DNA of 64,000 nt from Calothrix sp. PCC 7716 (lineage in GTDB: Bacteria > Cyanobacteriota > Cyanobacteriia > Cyanobacteriales > Nostocaceae), in NCBI RefSeq assembly GCF_019977735.1, contig NZ_AP025018.1, positions 6,886,580 to 6,950,579 on the forward strand, read 5' to 3'. The notes under the pieces were generated by a model. It saw only the letters and a program-made list of their open reading frames with translations, was not told the DNA's origin and did no database searches. A program made the translations under genes and the position numbers. Positions 35,241 to 44,240 of this stretch are shown in pieces; position 1 is the first letter of the stretch, and each line of letters opens with the position of its first letter.

Positions 35241-37399
35241 GATTCTAGCTTCTTTGAACGCAGTTTACGTAATTCTTGAATTGGTTTAGCAGGCGCTACA
35301 TATTCACATGTTTCTGAAGGAGATAAATCATCTGGTAATTCTTGAGTATTAGATTCTTCTAATTTCCAAAATTCTGTTGAGCGCTCATACTCACGTTCAG
35401 CCGCGCGATTTTCTCGAATTGAATTCACGCTCTGCTGATTGTTCGGCGCTTTATATTGGGATGTTTGTGAACGTCCTTCTTTTACAATAGACTCAATAGT
35501 CGCGTGAAATTCGGCTTGACTTTGAATTAAATCAGTTTGTGCAACATACGAAGCAATATTTTTGAGTTCAAAATAATCAACCGTTTCGTACCAATCTCTA
35601 CCTTTAAATGTCTCGGTTGAATCAATTAAATACAAGGTTGTTAATTCTTTATCGGCATCGTCATACAGGTAGATATTGTCAAGGTTTCGTGGGTCAAATG
35701 CAATTTGAATTTTCCATCTACCTGAAACTCTTGCTTTTACAAACCATTGCTCAACAGTTGCTTTTGCACAAGTGTAATATAAAGACTGGAAGTAAATTCC
35801 TTTTGGGGTTACAGAAGCTGTTGCTGTTGGCAACAAGTGTAAGCGAACAATTTCAGGTGGCAAAGTTCTTAAATAACCATTTCGGTTTTGCACTCCCCAT
35901 TTCCAAAGCTCTATTGGGTATGGCTCAATATGGTCTTGAATCATAAACTCGTCCATTTGATACCAGTCCATCCGGTGATTTTTGTTGTGGTCGAGTATGC
36001 AAATAATTATTAGCTTGCGAAACTGGTGTAGGTCTAATACTGCATCCAATCGGTAGTCTTTATCACCTCGATTATGTGGTTTTTGCACGGCGCCTGGTAT
36101 CCAACGAATCATTTTTTCATTACAGGTGCGGAAGTGACGTTCGATAATCCCCTTCCAATCAGCTCGATAAGGAGGTGTATTCGATACCTTTATATTTAAG
36201 CTATCTACCAAGTTGTCGGCATTATAACCTTCAAGTTCACCTCGGTCAGCCAAAATTGCTTCCGGAAGATGGTGCGAAGGCCAATCAAAATCAGTAATAT
36301 TTATGCCATATTTACTACAAAATTGCACCTTATCAGCAGTCGCATTTTCTAGAGCCAACATTGCTCCTAAATAACTGGGTCCTTCTAAGCTGACACTAAA
36401 CCCTGTAATCAACCTACTAAAAACGTCAATTATAAAATAAATTACAGGACGACCAATAATTCGACTTCTATCTAAGGAACTTACTAAGTAAATATCCCCT
36501 ACGGTAGCATCTATCTGGTAAATCGAACCTGGACCAAATGCCATCTGAGTTGAATTTCCAATGATAGCTCGATAGTCTAAATTAAATTGACGTTTACCTT
36601 TTCGCGCGCAAATTTCCTGACTAATTGAGCGCTCTTTAAAATACCAATAACGGAATTGAGTAAATGTAGGTAGTTCATTGACTTCAGGTAAAACAGGTAC
36701 TAAAACCCCGTTTTGCAAAGTATAACCACAATGAAAGAATTGTTCTAATGTTAATTGAAAAGCTTCTTTGAGAGTTGTTCCTTGTCGATTGAGATAAAAT
36801 AACTTGATCCCACGCCGAAATTTTTCTCGAATTTCTTCGTTCACATTCACTCCAAGCGGTGTTTCTGTGATTAAAGATAGCTTTCGTGGACGACCCCGTT
36901 TACATTCAGAACTTTGATGTTCTTTGCCAAAAGCACCACATCGTTCAAAAGATGGAAGCAAGGCATTTTTTGTTTGTCCTCCTTGCCAAAAGGAGCGTAA
37001 ATATTTGTAAATTGTCTTTTTTATACACCCTGTGCGTTGAGAAACTTGACTTATTAAACTTCCTCTCAAACTTGGAATAAAAGCTTTACCATCAGAACTT
37101 TCAATAATTGGTGCGATTATTGACCATGCTTTATCTCTATATTCTTGATGTAAAGAAGAAACTGGGTTCAAGGACGAAGAATTTCTTGCATAGGGATCAG
37201 CTTGAAGTAGAAGAATTTCACCTAGAGTTATAGCTTCTTCTATATCTATAAGTTTTTGCCATCTTGGAAGTGCTTTGGGATTATTAATTTCAATGGTTAC
37301 TATATCATTACCAGATGAACTAATCCAAAGTACGCGCTCAATATTACCTACAGTAAACCCAGTTAGCCACTCGAATAATGTATTAACATGAATATTCAT
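35237..37399 (-). CDS. tnsB: TnsB-like DDE transposase
   Basis: A 720-residue retroviral-integrase-fold transposase. Catalytic residues are visible: Asp in YQIDATVGDIYLVSS (about 273), Asp in EAILADRGELEGYN (about 368) and Glu in PYRADWKGIIERHF (about 400). Winged helix-turn-helix-like N-terminal domains include ISQVSQRTGCIKKTIYKYL. The C-terminal domain (about 490-620) carries the Mu-transposase-like beta barrel and a charged tail that should bind TnsC. TnsB binds the end repeats and makes the 3' cuts and joins. The family's length is about 700. Confidence 0.9.
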   Translation of the reverse strand: MNIHVNTLFEWLTGFTVGNIERVLWISSSGNDIVTIEINNPKALPRWQKLIDIEEAITLGEILLLQADPYARNSSSLNPVSSLHQEYRDKAWSIIAPIIESSDGKAFIPSLRGSLISQVSQRTGCIKKTIYKYLRSFWQGGQTKNALLPSFERCGAFGKEHQSSECKRGRPRKLSLITETPLGVNVNEEIREKFRRGIKLFYLNRQGTTLKEAFQLTLEQFFHCGYTLQNGVLVPVLPEVNELPTFTQFRYWYFKERSISQEICARKGKRQFNLDYRAIIGNSTQMAFGPGSIYQIDATVGDIYLVSSLDRSRIIGRPVIYFIIDVFSRLITGFSVSLEGPSYLGAMLALENATADKVQFCSKYGINITDFDWPSHHLPEAILADRGELEGYNADNLVDSLNIKVSNTPPYRADWKGIIERHFRTCNEKMIRWIPGAVQKPHNRGDKDYRLDAVLDLHQFRKLIIICILDHNKNHRMDWYQMDEFMIQDHIEPYPIELWKWGVQNRNGYLRTLPPEIVRLHLLPTATASVTPKGIYFQSLYYTCAKATVEQWFVKARVSGRWKIQIAFDPRNLDNIYLYDDADKELTTLYLIDSTETFKGRDWYETVDYFELKNIASYVAQTDLIQSQAEFHATIESIVKEGRSQTSQYKAPNNQQSVNSIRENRAAEREYERSTEFWKLEESNTQELPDDLSPSETCEYVAPAKPIQELRKLRSKKLES

Positions 37400-37429
37400 A
37401 GTGCGGACTCCGTTAAAACAGTTTACTCT

Positions 37430-38239
37430 TCAATTAACGAGGCTTTTTACCATCAATGGTTTATCAGGTTGAATTGGTTGGTTCATATCAACTAACCATG
37501 CTCGATTAGCGATGAGATAACGAACTACTGATAAACTTGTACCCGATAGCAACCCTAACTGGTCGTCACAAAAGTTAGTAATTTTTACTAAAGGTGTTTG
37601 GCTCTTAGCTATTTCTTGGATTAGAAATTTTGATATTCGGTCAACAAAATCCTGGGAGAATTCAAGGTCTTCTAGATTTTTAAACGGGTGTAACCACTCA
37701 ACATTTTTAGCAATAATTAATGGAATTTCTTGTTCAGTAACAATTCCCCAATCGATTTCTCTTTGACTCCAGTAAAGACGTTCAATTTCTAATTTTTCTC
37801 TTGTACGCTTTGACTGTAATTCCTTACTAGACTTAACTGTACGAGCTACTTCTGTTTCTCCAATATTTTCTGCAATTGTAATAAAAAAGTCACAAGTTAT
37901 TACAATTGGTATCTGAGTTTTTGGCTCTTGTGGGTGACGGATACCGCAATTAGATGCAATCGCCAAAGTTTCTTCTCTTGGTAATAATGGGTACTGTTCT
38001 CGAATATCGGTGATGACACTTGACCATTCGAGTATGTAGAAATAGTTAAGTTCCAGATTACTAAGAAAATGGTGAACTCTGTTAGTTTTCCATCCTTTAA
38101 TTCGGGTTGCTAAACCAATAGAAGGAACATCTTGTATTAATAACCAAGGTTTGTAAGAAGAACCTTTACCCTGACCACGACCAGAATCTATACGTTTAGA
38201 TATAACTGTATCATCTACAGTTCGATTTCTTTTCGCCAT
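37430..38239 (-). CDS. tnsA: TnsA-like endonuclease
   Basis: A 269-residue restriction-enzyme-fold nuclease that cuts the 5' strands in cut-and-paste Tn7 transposition. Visible residues: the Glu of YILEWSSVITDIREQYPLLP, the Asp of ITCDFFITI and the Lys of VARTVKSSKEL, which line up with the family E-D-K site. The C-terminal half holds the winged-helix domain that contacts TnsC. The ATG at 38239 follows GGGGGTATTGTTT and gives the natural start MAKRNRT; an upstream TTG frame to 38257 is less likely. Having tnsA implies cut-and-paste movement rather than replicative co-integrates. First gene of the operon. Confidence 0.85.
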   Translation of the reverse strand: MAKRNRTVDDTVISKRIDSGRGQGKGSSYKPWLLIQDVPSIGLATRIKGWKTNRVHHFLSNLELNYFYILEWSSVITDIREQYPLLPREETLAIASNCGIRHPQEPKTQIPIVITCDFFITIAENIGETEVARTVKSSKELQSKRTREKLEIERLYWSQREIDWGIVTEQEIPLIIAKNVEWLHPFKNLEDLEFSQDFVDRISKFLIQEIAKSQTPLVKITNFCDDQLGLLSGTSLSVVRYLIANRAWLVDMNQPIQPDKPLMVKSLVN

Positions 38240-38556
38240 AAACAATACCCCCTGCAACGCACGCTATTAACGGGAAATTGTTGATTAAAAACTACAACAG
38301 TATGACTCATAGGACAGTTAAAGTCATACCCACTCTAAACGAAAACAAAGGTTTTACTTTTATCGTCAAAACTTGTACTTTAACTAGCTACTAACTTTCG
38401 GATAATAGCTTTCTCCCCACAGCGCATCACACCAATATCGTACCTGCTTTATTGAGAGCAGCATTCGCGCCAGCTATCAAATAACAGTTCATACTGCAAA
38501 TTGTACTGTATAATGATAGGAACATCGAGACAGTCTTCAAGAAACTTCATGTTTGA

Positions 38557-38622
38557 GTTTCCAACTTTATTATTTAGTTTCCAACTTTATTATTCAGTTT
38601 CCAACTTTATTATATTTCTACA
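38557..38622. repeat. Right end of the Tn7-like element, three tandem TnsB-type sites
   Basis: GTTTCCAACTTTATTAT occurs three times at exact 20-base steps (38557, 38577, 38597); the last runs on to the terminus TTTCTACA at 38622. The close packing matches the right end of Tn7. It starts about 300 bases upstream of tnsA; that gap (38258-38556) presumably holds the operon promoter. GIY-YIG copy 3 begins 22 bases beyond the terminus, counted from its stop codon. Confidence 0.8.
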
Positions 38623-38644
38623 TTAGTTTCTGCTGTTACGCACC

Positions 38645-39223
38645 CTACTTTTTACCAAAGGGTTGTCCCCAATATTTCCAATTTTCTTTGTTGAATGGAG
38701 ATTTCCATCTCTTGATTAACTCTAGTTCTAATAGCTGTCGTGGTCTTGTTGGTACGGGTGCATCCCACCAAAAGCTGATGTTTACTGCTGTCTCTAATTT
38801 ATATCTATGATGTAAGTCTTGGTAATTTTCAATATACCGCTTACAATCATGTACTCCTTTCCATCGTTTGTTAGATAACATCGTTTCACCGATGTATAAA
38901 AGTAGATTAGCTGTTGAATCAATTACAAAATATAGACAAGCTTGTCCAGGACTATCTACAGGTAGTCGATAAAAAGATAATGCTGATAAATGTAGGGTAA
39001 ATGGGTCGATAATATTTGGGTCAACGTGTGACCTGGGCACGTCGAATAAACTTACTTCTTCTATTGGTTTGTTTGTTCTTACCTGTTGTTGATGGATGGC
39101 AATTTGTTTTTTCCATTTGCAAAGTGCTATGTCATCCATCAATAACACAGGGCTTCTATTAAGTGGTGCCCTTACTATTTCAGTTGGTGAGAACAAGTCA
39201 AGTTGATTCGTCTCCAATGGCAA
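38645..39223 (-). CDS. GIY-YIG nuclease family protein (copy 3)
   Basis: A 192-residue GIY-YIG protein: CLYFVIDSTANLLLYIGETM (about residues 94-113), a downstream Arg/Lys helix, and RQLLELELIKRWKSPFN with the acidic residue. The N-terminus has QLDLF (7-11), a full match to the sliding-clamp-binding consensus, but lacks the two further motifs of copies 1 and 2. The last codons encode PFNKENWKYWGQPFGKK, which share P-F-N....W.G.P-F with the other copies. The stop codon is 22 bases from the right end of the Tn7-like element, so this 3' end is the probable attachment site. Confidence 0.75.
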   Translation of the reverse strand: MPLETNQLDLFSPTEIVRAPLNRSPVLLMDDIALCKWKKQIAIHQQQVRTNKPIEEVSLFDVPRSHVDPNIIDPFTLHLSALSFYRLPVDSPGQACLYFVIDSTANLLLYIGETMLSNKRWKGVHDCKRYIENYQDLHHRYKLETAVNISFWWDAPVPTRPRQLLELELIKRWKSPFNKENWKYWGQPFGKK

Positions 39224-39469
39224 TCCCCACTAAATGCGACGCAGGTCATGCTATCACTAGGGTGTTACATTTGTAAACAATAAGCAAGTACTATTTTATA
39301 CTCGAAACATCTATTCGTGGCGCCGAACAAGCTAAATTTAGCGAACGGTACTACTTGTTTACTTAACCAGTAGTACTTCACAGTTGTGACTTAAAAATTC
39401 ATTATCTTGAACTGAACTATGTAAAATAACACATCCGTTACATCCGTTTACCATCCGTTGCTAATCTTC

Positions 39470-39545
39470 TTATTCTCTGTGACTCTGTGGTAAAAATAAT
39501 TATTAGTATTGACTGCACAGGCGTTTTGGCCTGTGCCACAAGAGC
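39470..39545. repeat. Dispersed intergenic repeat with hairpin (copy 1)
   Basis: CTCTGTGACTCTGTGGTAAA followed by an AT-rich stretch and the hairpin GCACAGGC-GTTTT-GGCCTGTGC (39514-39536). A second copy is at 47318-47384. Both lie just past the 3' ends of minus-strand genes (accD and a sucD-like gene) and may aid termination. The rest of the gap 39224-39569 shows nothing else clear. Confidence 0.5.
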
Positions 39546-39569
39546 AACAAGAGTCACAAGGATTTGTAT

Positions 39570-40562
39570 TTATTCAGCGACAGTGGAACTTAGGCTTCGA
39601 GTATCCCACATAACAACGTTGTGACTGGTATGTGTAACGGGCTGACTGTTAACGTGACTTAGGAGTATTGGTGATGAAGGTTGATGCAGGGCGATTAACT
39701 GTGCTAAGGTTTTCTTCATTTGGGTGCGGGGGACTATTTCGTCGATAAACCCGTGCTTAAGTAAATCTTCTGCCGTTTGGAAATCTTCGGGTAGTTTTTC
39801 TCGCAGGGTTTGCTCTATCACGCGCCGACCAGCAAAGCCTATTGTTGCTTTTGGTTCCGCTATTATTATATCTCCTAACATTGCGAAACTTGCCGTTACT
39901 CCCCCTGTTGTTGGGTTTGTTAAAACGGGTATATATAATAGTCGCTCATCTTGATGACGTTGTAATGCTCCTGATATTTTTGCCATCTGCATTAGCGATA
40001 GCATTCCTTCTTGCATTCTGGCGCCACCTGATGTACACACAATTACCACAGCACAGCGTTTTTGTGTGGCGGTTTCTATTAAACGTGTTAATTTTTCTCC
40101 TACTACTGACCCCATACTGGCGCCAATAAAACGAAAGTCCATTACACCCAGTGCAACTGGTAAACCGTCTATTTCTCCTAAACCTGTTTTTACAGCATCG
40201 GTCAAACCTGTTTTTTGCTGCATTTCTCGCAAACGGTCAATATACGGTTTGCGGTCACGAAACTGTAATGGGTCTGCTGGACGCAAATGCTCATCTAATG
40301 GTTTCCATGTATTCGCGTCTATTAATTGTTTAATGCGTTCATCGCTATCTACCCGGTTGTGATATCCACACTCGGTGCAAACCATTTGATTTGCCATTAA
40401 ATCTTTTGTATAGCTTAATACTCCACATTTAGAACATTTGTGCCAGAGTCCATCAGCTATTTCACGCTCTTGACGTTCTGGTGTTGTTGACCCTGATTTT
40501 CGGCGGTTTGCAAACCAATCTAATAGAGATTTTAAACCGCGTGTTTCTTCGTTGTTTGCCAT
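39570..40562 (-). CDS. accD: Acetyl-CoA carboxylase carboxyltransferase subunit beta
   Basis: A 330-residue beta subunit of the carboxyltransferase that, with AccA, moves CO2 from carboxybiotin to acetyl-CoA to form malonyl-CoA, the first step of fatty-acid synthesis. The N-terminal zinc ribbon CSKCG...CTECG (about residues 42-66) is complete. The crotonase-type core shows [53 protein letters not shown] and [15 protein letters not shown], the conserved acyl-CoA site. The C-terminal 25 residues are variable. Length and motifs are standard for a cyanobacterium. It is probably transcribed alone; the upstream prepilin peptidase gene is 254 bases away. Confidence 0.95.
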   Translation of the reverse strand: MANNEETRGLKSLLDWFANRRKSGSTTPERQEREIADGLWHKCSKCGVLSYTKDLMANQMVCTECGYHNRVDSDERIKQLIDANTWKPLDEHLRPADPLQFRDRKPYIDRLREMQQKTGLTDAVKTGLGEIDGLPVALGVMDFRFIGASMGSVVGEKLTRLIETATQKRCAVVIVCTSGGARMQEGMLSLMQMAKISGALQRHQDERLLYIPVLTNPTTGGVTASFAMLGDIIIAEPKATIGFAGRRVIEQTLREKLPEDFQTAEDLLKHGFIDEIVPRTQMKKTLAQLIALHQPSSPILLSHVNSQPVTHTSHNVVMWDTRSLSSTVAE

Positions 40563-40816
40563 TTTTTTCTTATAGGTCGTGGGTAGTATGTCGTTATGAA
40601 AGTCATCTTGTTAGCAAGACTGACATTTTAACAGCATCTTTGCTTGCCAGCTTAACGAAAATATGTATACCAATTCAAGTATTTTGCTCGAATACCACCC
40701 CAGAAGACTTTAGTTGGTACACTTGAAGAGGACTTAAGCTGCAAAATAATATTACCAAAATATAAAGAATAGTTGAGGTAATGAAATTTACAGTTGCAGT
40801 GTGACACAAAATATGG

Positions 40817-41620
40817 TTAGGGAAATAATCGTAAATAGCTTGATATAATCATCTCGCCTCCTAACAGGGTAATTAGCGAACCCAAGGCAAGACATGGGCC
40901 AAATGGCATTTTTTTTCCCCATTTCCTCCGCTCGAGTACTGCACCGCTTCCACCAGCGACTACACCAACTATACAGCTAATAAAAACAGCTAGTAGCAAA
41001 TGTCTCCATCCTAACCAGGCGCCCATCATCGCAGCAAGTTTGGCATCTCCTCCACCCATTGCCTCTTTCTGAAATATGATTGAGCCAATAAAGGAAATAG
41101 CATCAAAAAGCCATATCCCTACAACTGCACCAACTATGGCACCTATTAGATGGTTTATAAAAGAAGTAGACTGCATAAAGCCTAAAACCGTTTGAAATAA
41201 AACCCCTAACATTAAACCAGATTTAGTTAGTGGGTTTGGTAGAGTCATTGTGTCGAAGTCAATTAGCGATAAAGCGAGTAACCAACTACAAAAAATCCAA
41301 TATCCTATAGTTTGGGGCGAATATTGAAATACCCAAAATATCAACAAAAACAACAACCCTGTAATAGTCTCAACCACAGGGTAACGCATCGAAATTTTAC
41401 TTTTACAGTAACGACAACGCCCTTTCAACCATAACCACCCTAACACAGGAACATTGTCATAAGCTTTTAACTCATTCAAACAACGTGGACACCGTGATGG
41501 TGGATAAACAACCGATAACCCAGCAGGGAGACGGTAGACCACTACATTTATAAAACTGCCAATCGATGCACCCAAAGCGAAGACAATAAGACTTGCCGGG
41601 ACTAACATCAAAACATCCAT
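40817..41620 (-). CDS. pilD: Prepilin peptidase (A24 family)
   Basis: A 267-residue inner-membrane aspartyl protease and N-methyltransferase that processes type IV pilins and related proteins. It begins with a hydrophobic segment and ALGASIGSFINVVVYRLP. The cytoplasmic Cys pairs CPRC and CRYC (about residues 43-73) follow, then several membrane helices. Both catalytic Asp are present: LIDFDTMTLPN (about 141) and the GxGD motif as MGGGDAKLAAMMG (about 195). In cyanobacteria it serves pili for motility and DNA uptake. Confidence 0.9.
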   Translation of the reverse strand: MDVLMLVPASLIVFALGASIGSFINVVVYRLPAGLSVVYPPSRCPRCLNELKAYDNVPVLGWLWLKGRCRYCKSKISMRYPVVETITGLLFLLIFWVFQYSPQTIGYWIFCSWLLALSLIDFDTMTLPNPLTKSGLMLGVLFQTVLGFMQSTSFINHLIGAIVGAVVGIWLFDAISFIGSIIFQKEAMGGGDAKLAAMMGAWLGWRHLLLAVFISCIVGVVAGGSGAVLERRKWGKKMPFGPCLALGSLITLLGGEMIISSYLRLFP

Positions 41621-41636
41621 ATATCATTTAAGCCAT

Positions 41637-41686
41637 TTGTCCTTTGTCATTTGTACTTTGTACAAGTGTCATTTGTCACTTGTTAT
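41637..41686. repeat. STRR-type repeat (CATTTGT-like units)
   Basis: Short irregular tandem units such as CATTTGTC, CTTTGTC and CATTTGTA occupy the spacer upstream of the prepilin peptidase gene. Such short tandemly repeated sequences are typical of heterocystous cyanobacteria. Confidence 0.5.
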
Positions 41687-41731
41687 TTTTCTTTACTGAA
41701 TAACAAATTCAAAGAACGCACGGAACAATGG

Positions 41732-41992
41732 CTAATACATATACGATTCAATTTGACTTATAGGTACAAAGCACTCTTCTGGTAACAATACCGGATGCTG
41801 GGTAAAAATAACTTTACCTCGGTGGTTAGAACGATTAATCGCTACACCCGAAGCATGTCCTGTAATTTCAGGATGAACTTCGCAATATATATGATATATC
41901 TGTCCAGCTGCTCTAATGAGGGCAGGGTCAATCAAAGCTGGCTGGTTTCTATTGTTCGTGTAATTATCGGGTTCTTGTTTTAAAGCGTACAC
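41732..41992 (-). CDS. Conserved small hypothetical protein
   Basis: An 86-residue protein with IRAAGQIYHIYCEVHPEITG and HRGKVIFTQHPVLLPEECFV. The composition and a defined globular pattern indicate a real gene, and the type occurs widely in cyanobacteria as far as I recall. No function is assigned. It stands alone between leuB and the prepilin peptidase gene. The overlapping plus-strand frame is a shadow. Confidence 0.6.
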   Translation of the reverse strand: MYALKQEPDNYTNNRNQPALIDPALIRAAGQIYHIYCEVHPEITGHASGVAINRSNHRGKVIFTQHPVLLPEECFVPISQIESYMY

Positions 41993-42088
41993 TGCTTATA
42001 CTAATGATTTGTGTTTAGGTTTACTTTTAGTTTATCCGAAAATTTAGGCGCCGAAACTTCCTAAATTTTCACAGATTCAACCAAACTA

Positions 42089-43174
42089 TTATTCTTCAAG
42101 GGCTTGAATTAATGCGTCGCCTATTGCACGACAGCCTAATTGCTTCATACCCGGAGACATTATATCTCCTGTACGCAACCCCCGCTGTAAAATCAGCGAC
42201 ACACTTTTTTCAATATGGTCAGCGGCTTTCTGTTGATTTAAGCCGTATCGTAACATCATTGCAGCACTTAAGACTTGTGCTAAAGGATTAGCTTTGTCTT
42301 GTCCTGCAATATCAGGTGCAGAACCATGAACTGGCTCAAATACTCCTGGTCCGGTTGCACCCAGACTAGCAGATGGTAGCATACCTATACTGCCTGTCAA
42401 CATGGCTGCGGCATCCGACAGGATATCACCAAACAAGTTACCCGTTACAATTGTGTCAAACTGTTTAGGTGCCCGTAGAAGTTGCATCGCGGCATTATCT
42501 ACATAAAGATGCGACAGTTCAACATTAGGATACTCTGCTCCTAGCTGAGTAATATTTTCACGCCATAGCTGTGACACATCCAAAACATTAGCTTTATCTA
42601 CAGAACATAATTTACCACTACGTTTTTGTGCTGCTTCAAAAGCAACTCTGCCAATACGATTTATTTCCGACTCTGTATAAACCATCGTATTCACACCACG
42701 CTTTTCACCTGTCTCTGTGGCAAAAACTCCTCTAGGTTTACCAAAGTAAATACCTCCCGTCAACTCGCGCACTACCATAATATCAACGCCTTCGACAACT
42801 TCTTTTTTCAACGTCGAGGCGTCAATTAACTCAGGAATGATTTTTGCTGGTCGCAAATTAGCAAATAACTCTAAACCCGCGCGTAGTGCTAACAAACCTC
42901 CTTCGGGACGTTGAGCAGGTGGTAATGAGTCCCATTTATAACCGCCAATAGCAGCAAGTAACACCGCATCACTATTACGACATTTTTCTAAACTTTCTTG
43001 TGGTAAAGGTTCCCCAGTTAGGTCAATAGCGGCGCCACCAATAGGCACCTCTTGAAAATGAAACTCAATATCAAACTTCTTTCCTACAACCTTGAGTACA
43101 TCCACAGCAACGTTCATGATTTCGGGACCGATGCCATCGCCTGGTAGGAGGGTTATGCGGAATTGCTGTGTCAT
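42089..43174 (-). CDS. leuB: 3-isopropylmalate dehydrogenase
   Basis: A 361-residue NAD-dependent enzyme of leucine synthesis that oxidises and decarboxylates 3-isopropylmalate to 2-oxoisocaproate. Motifs: [12 protein letters not shown] (start), [15 protein letters not shown] (substrate loop), [31 protein letters not shown] (catalytic Lys), [13 protein letters not shown] (catalytic Asp and Tyr region), [14 protein letters not shown] and [19 protein letters not shown] (nucleotide site). Length is standard. A single gene here; leuC and leuD are not in the window. Confidence 0.95.
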   Translation of the reverse strand: MTQQFRITLLPGDGIGPEIMNVAVDVLKVVGKKFDIEFHFQEVPIGGAAIDLTGEPLPQESLEKCRNSDAVLLAAIGGYKWDSLPPAQRPEGGLLALRAGLELFANLRPAKIIPELIDASTLKKEVVEGVDIMVVRELTGGIYFGKPRGVFATETGEKRGVNTMVYTESEINRIGRVAFEAAQKRSGKLCSVDKANVLDVSQLWRENITQLGAEYPNVELSHLYVDNAAMQLLRAPKQFDTIVTGNLFGDILSDAAAMLTGSIGMLPSASLGATGPGVFEPVHGSAPDIAGQDKANPLAQVLSAAMMLRYGLNQQKAADHIEKSVSLILQRGLRTGDIMSPGMKQLGCRAIGDALIQALEE

Positions 43175-43260
43175 AAGGGTTATGGAAATATTCTTATAGT
43201 GCCAATAAATTTAATATCATACAGAGAAAGTGCATTATTTCACCTAGAATTTTTAATCTA

Positions 43261-43370
43261 TCTTGTGGAATGGGCATTTTTGGTCTTGTGGAATGGGCAT
43301 TTTTGGTCTTGTGGAATGGGCATTTTTGGTCTTGTGGAATGGGCATTTTTGGTCTTGTGGAATGGGCATC
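43261..43370. repeat. 23-bp tandem repeat, 4 full units plus a partial fifth
   Basis: The unit begins TCTTGTGGAATGGGCATTTT and ends TGG. Four identical copies run 43261-43352; a fifth diverges after GGGCAT. It is non-coding: open frames on both strands simply read the repeat. It leads straight into the palindrome at 43363-43413 and lies just upstream of leuB. Confidence 0.8.
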
Positions 43371-43413
43371 CTTGCCCGTTCCAATAATTAGAAGAGGCGG
43401 GCAAGGATGCCCA
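43363..43413. repeat. Hairpin of the GGGCATCCTTGCCCG family
   Basis: GGGCATCCTTGCCCG and CGGGCAAGGATGCCC are separated by a loop of about 20 bases; CACCCCACAAGA follows. A related half (GGCAAGGATGCCCCATCCC) is at 58933-58956, so it is a dispersed family. The tandem unit next to it seems to be derived from the arm of this repeat. Confidence 0.55.
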
Positions 43414-43442
43414 CCCCACAAGAGAGAGAAATTTAAAAGTTT

Positions 43443-44015
43443 TTATGCGCTTCGATATGCTGTAATAAATGCTTTTACGCAATCTCCACAGTCGTTTAAT
43501 GTTGTGTAATTTACACTCTCTCGTTCTTTGAATTTGTCTATTAATCTGGCGCCCAATAATTTATTAATCTCAGCAAATTGATTTCTTGATACCGATTGTA
43601 AGGCTTTTTGTATGGCGGAGGGCGCCGAGGATGTTTCTAGTTGATTTGCTAGTTCTGTAACGCTGACACCTGATGCTGCTGCTAATACAAGCGGATGTGC
43701 GGTTGCACGTATTGTATCAATTCCATAAATAGTAAAAAGTGTTGATGTAAGTTTGATATGTGAGTAAAGCAATGCTGCAATTTCTGATGGTATTCCTGCT
43801 GTGTTAAAAAAATCACCGCAATATTGTTCATCAATATTGTTTCGCAAGGTATAAACTGCTGACTCGCTAATAGCGTGTTTAGCCATTTTAGTTTTATTAC
43901 CTTTCCAAGATAAGTCATTGACGAACAGTTGCCCCCACTCCCTACCATGCTCTATTGCTAGGGCAACTGTCTGTCCAATTACGTGCAACCTGATTCCAGA
44001 AATGTCGAAAAGCAT
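43443..44015 (-). CDS. Hypothetical protein
   Basis: A 190-residue soluble, mostly helical protein. It begins FDISGIRLHVIGQTVALAIE and ends with TLNDCGDCVKAFITAYRSA, with a Cys pair (C-G-D-C). Several GGCGCC sites indicate long residence. No family is recognised. It is followed by the tandem repeat region and preceded by the divergent ABC transporter gene. The overlapping 88-codon frame is a shadow. Confidence 0.55.
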   Translation of the reverse strand: MLFDISGIRLHVIGQTVALAIEHGREWGQLFVNDLSWKGNKTKMAKHAISESAVYTLRNNIDEQYCGDFFNTAGIPSEIAALLYSHIKLTSTLFTIYGIDTIRATAHPLVLAAASGVSVTELANQLETSSAPSAIQKALQSVSRNQFAEINKLLGARLIDKFKERESVNYTTLNDCGDCVKAFITAYRSA

Positions 44016-44240
44016 AAAATATTTGGTACTGAAACGATTTTTTTAAAGCCTACAGTTCCATAGTTCCCATTTTTATTATCAAACTAACTACAGAATGTAA
44101 TGCTTAAATGAATCTTTATTGTTTTGATAATACATATATAAAGTTTCAATGAATACAGTTACATTTTCCGTAACAGGTGCAACAAAGCTCGTAGATAGAA
44201 GCTAAGTTAGTATTTACTTACGTGGCTTTCTGGTATCGCT

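Larger units (their letters stand above)
31594..38622 (-). mobile_element. Compact Tn7-like transposon (7.0 kb), cargo-free
   Basis: Four transposition genes (tnsA, tnsB, tnsC, tniQ/tnsD) lie between two sets of inverted binding sites. The left terminus is TGTATAAATATAATAAAG and the right terminus, inverted, is TGTAGAAATATAATAAAG; both begin TGT. Each end has three copies of ATAATAAAGTTGGAAAC or a near form. Flanking pentamers are TCAAG and TTAGT, so no clean 5-bp target duplication is visible. There is no gene between tniQ and the left end, so no cargo, and no Cas gene or CRISPR array. The tnsA-side end lies 22 bases past the stop of a GIY-YIG gene that points toward it, as Tn7 lies beside glmS. 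Confidence 0.85.

Noticed and set aside
38557..38622. Three direct repeats at 20-base steps resembling a mini CRISPR array
   Set aside because: Spacers would be only 3 bases, the units match the end sites at 31594-31742, and no cas gene is present. They are transposon end sites.
31594..38622. A CRISPR-associated transposon (type I-F or V-K)
   Set aside because: No Cas12k, Cascade gene, array or tracr-like region is seen, tnsA is present, and the TniQ is long and TnsD-like.
38645..39223. GIY-YIG proteins as homing endonucleases of introns
   Set aside because: They stand alone, are not inside an intron or interrupted gene, and have clamp-motif tails rather than DNA-recognition tails.
43163..43509. 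Open frames of 74-79 codons on both strands
   Set aside because: They merely read the 23-bp tandem repeat and adjoining hairpin, and have no protein-like composition.
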